64,000 bases of DNA, from contig NZ_RYYU01000001.1 of the NCBI RefSeq assembly GCF_003977605.1, forward strand, positions 2,082,539 through 2,146,538, read 5' to 3'. The translations under genes and the position numbers were made by a program. Below, in pieces: positions 63,308 to 64,000 of the stretch (positions within the stretch are counted from its first letter, which is position 1; each line of letters opens with the position of its first letter). The notes beneath the pieces were generated by a model. It worked only from the letters and a program-made list of their open reading frames with translations, was not told the DNA's origin and ran no database searches. This DNA is from Prevotella koreensis. GTDB taxonomy: Bacteria; Bacteroidota; Bacteroidia; Bacteroidales; Bacteroidaceae.

Positions 63308-63372
63308 TTTTACCCCAATCGTTCATCAGAGCGCATTGGCTTAGATTTGCTATTGCAGTTATGTCTCCTCGC
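63308..63372 (+). repeat. MITE-like element, copy G (first third)
   Basis: TTTTACCCCAATCGTTCATCAG and GCATTGGCTTAGATTTGCTATTG follow the start of the element, which then stops. About 30 bases later TCCCGAACTTGTATA resembles a degenerate IS982 end, the same order (MITE start, then IS end) as at 58690-58762. Confidence 0.7.
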
Positions 63373-63433
63373 TCTCTAATATAAAGGAGTGGGATCTAAT
63401 CCCGAACTTGTATAATGATTATTCTCTTTTATC

Positions 63434-64000
63434 TTACATCTTATTATAATACCCTTCAAACACGAACTTTTCCGGGTGTTGTTTCATATATTCGTCTTCA
63501 GGCACTCCATTATCGTTATATACAAAATCATCTGCTTTGTCTAAAACATCATATAAGTTTAAACTCTTTTCAATATTCTCTATTGCTTCCCAGCGTTTTT
63601 CTCTGTCAAAAGGAATTGAGCCCCCAAACAAATCAACAATATGCTGTAAGTTGTTTGCCGCATCTGTCATGCCAAATAATTTTAAGCCATTCAATGCGTC
63701 CTCCCATACAATACCTGTCGAATTACTAAAAAACTGATGATGCCCTCCATTGTTCACTTCAATATAGTACCAAATGATAGCATTTAGATACCTTTGCTCT
63801 AATGTAAACGGCTCCGCAGATTTCAAATATTCTTCGTGTGAGCCATAAATATTTATTGTCCAATACATGGGTTCGTTTATGTCCCAACTGTCTTTGGCGT
63901 TTTTTACATCATCTACCGTAATCTTTTTATATGTTTTTTCCTCTTCCTCCTTCTCTTTAAGGTTGTCTATATGTTCTGTATAACATTTATATAAAAGAGG
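63434..64000 (-). CDS. DUF4375 (DMP19-like) protein, 5' end outside the window
   Basis: The frame stays open from the stop at 63434 to the right edge, so the 144 residues from Met 63868 are only the C-terminal part. Another 44 codons (rich in Glu and Lys, then KKITVDDVKNAKDSWD) are visible upstream. The visible domain has RYLNAIIWYYIEVNNGGHHQFFSNSTG, as in DUF4375/DMP19 proteins, and a C-terminal EDEYMKQHPEKF segment. Such proteins often occur in immunity-like or accessory contexts; no function is established. Start codon not visible. Confidence 0.75.
   Translation of the reverse strand, partial: PLLYKCYTEHIDNLKEKEEEEKTYKKITVDDVKNAKDSWDINEPMYWTINIYGSHEEYLKSAEPFTLEQRYLNAIIWYYIEVNNGGHHQFFSNSTGIVWEDALNGLKLFGMTDAANNLQHIVDLFGGSIPFDREKRWEAIENIEKSLNLYDVLDKADDFVYNDNGVPEDEYMKQHPEKFVFEGYYNKM

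Overview
The window looks like a chromosomal segment of a Bacteroidota bacterium, most likely order Bacteroidales and close to Prevotella/Segatella. The evidence is: Bacteroidota-type promoters (TTTG, 19-21 nt, TAnnTTTG) with few Shine-Dalgarno sites; several outer-membrane TonB-type barrels; an ECF sigma/FecR/DUF4249 locus; BspA-like leucine-rich-repeat proteins; and the conserved block rpsU - xerC-like - hpf - tRNA-Thr/Tyr/Gly/Thr - tuf - tRNA-Trp - secE - nusG - rplKAJL - rpoBC. The genus is inference.

Layout. 1-0.65 kb: end of an rRNA operon (23S 3' end, 5S, terminator). 0.75-14.6 kb: a hypothetical protein, a cobalamin adenosyltransferase, a DUF2795 protein, an outer-membrane barrel divergent from a histidine kinase/response regulator pair, a LytTR regulator + TonB-dependent receptor + periplasmic protein cassette, the cobalamin genes cobD and cbiB, and a small outer-membrane protein. 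14.6-26.1 kb: tRNA-Ala, a possible small RNA, greA, a HIT protein, a metal-efflux permease with an HMA domain, an ECF-sigma-linked receptor operon, mdh and a Fic protein. 26.1-35.8 kb: a SulP transporter broken by one stop codon, MITE-like repeats, two LRR surface proteins, aminopeptidase P and rpsU. 35.8-41.2 kb: an island of insertion sequences (an IS982 element nested in an IS5/IS1182-like element, and an IS3 element) carrying an arginine/agmatine-deiminase-family gene. It separates rpsU from the xerC-like recombinase. 41.4-57.6 kb: the translation/transcription core, then trpS and a DUF3467 gene. 57.6-64 kb: an AT-rich accessory region with two paralogous lipoproteins, two decayed IS982 copies, an unknown gene pair and a DUF4375 protein cut by the window edge.

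The most notable non-coding feature is a dispersed element of about 200 bp with imperfect terminal inverted repeats, present in seven full or partial copies. Other points are a second MITE-like nested palindrome, heptamer repeats that run into coding sequences, paired ATATGGGG/AATGTAT motifs between the receptor and lipoprotein of the ECF locus, and three genes whose promoter box ends four bases before the ATG, suggesting leaderless mRNAs. No CRISPR array or intact prophage was seen. I found no complete system that I can confidently call new. The best candidates for follow-up are the ~200-bp repeat family, the ECF-sigma locus and the AT-rich gene pair at 60.3-60.9 kb.
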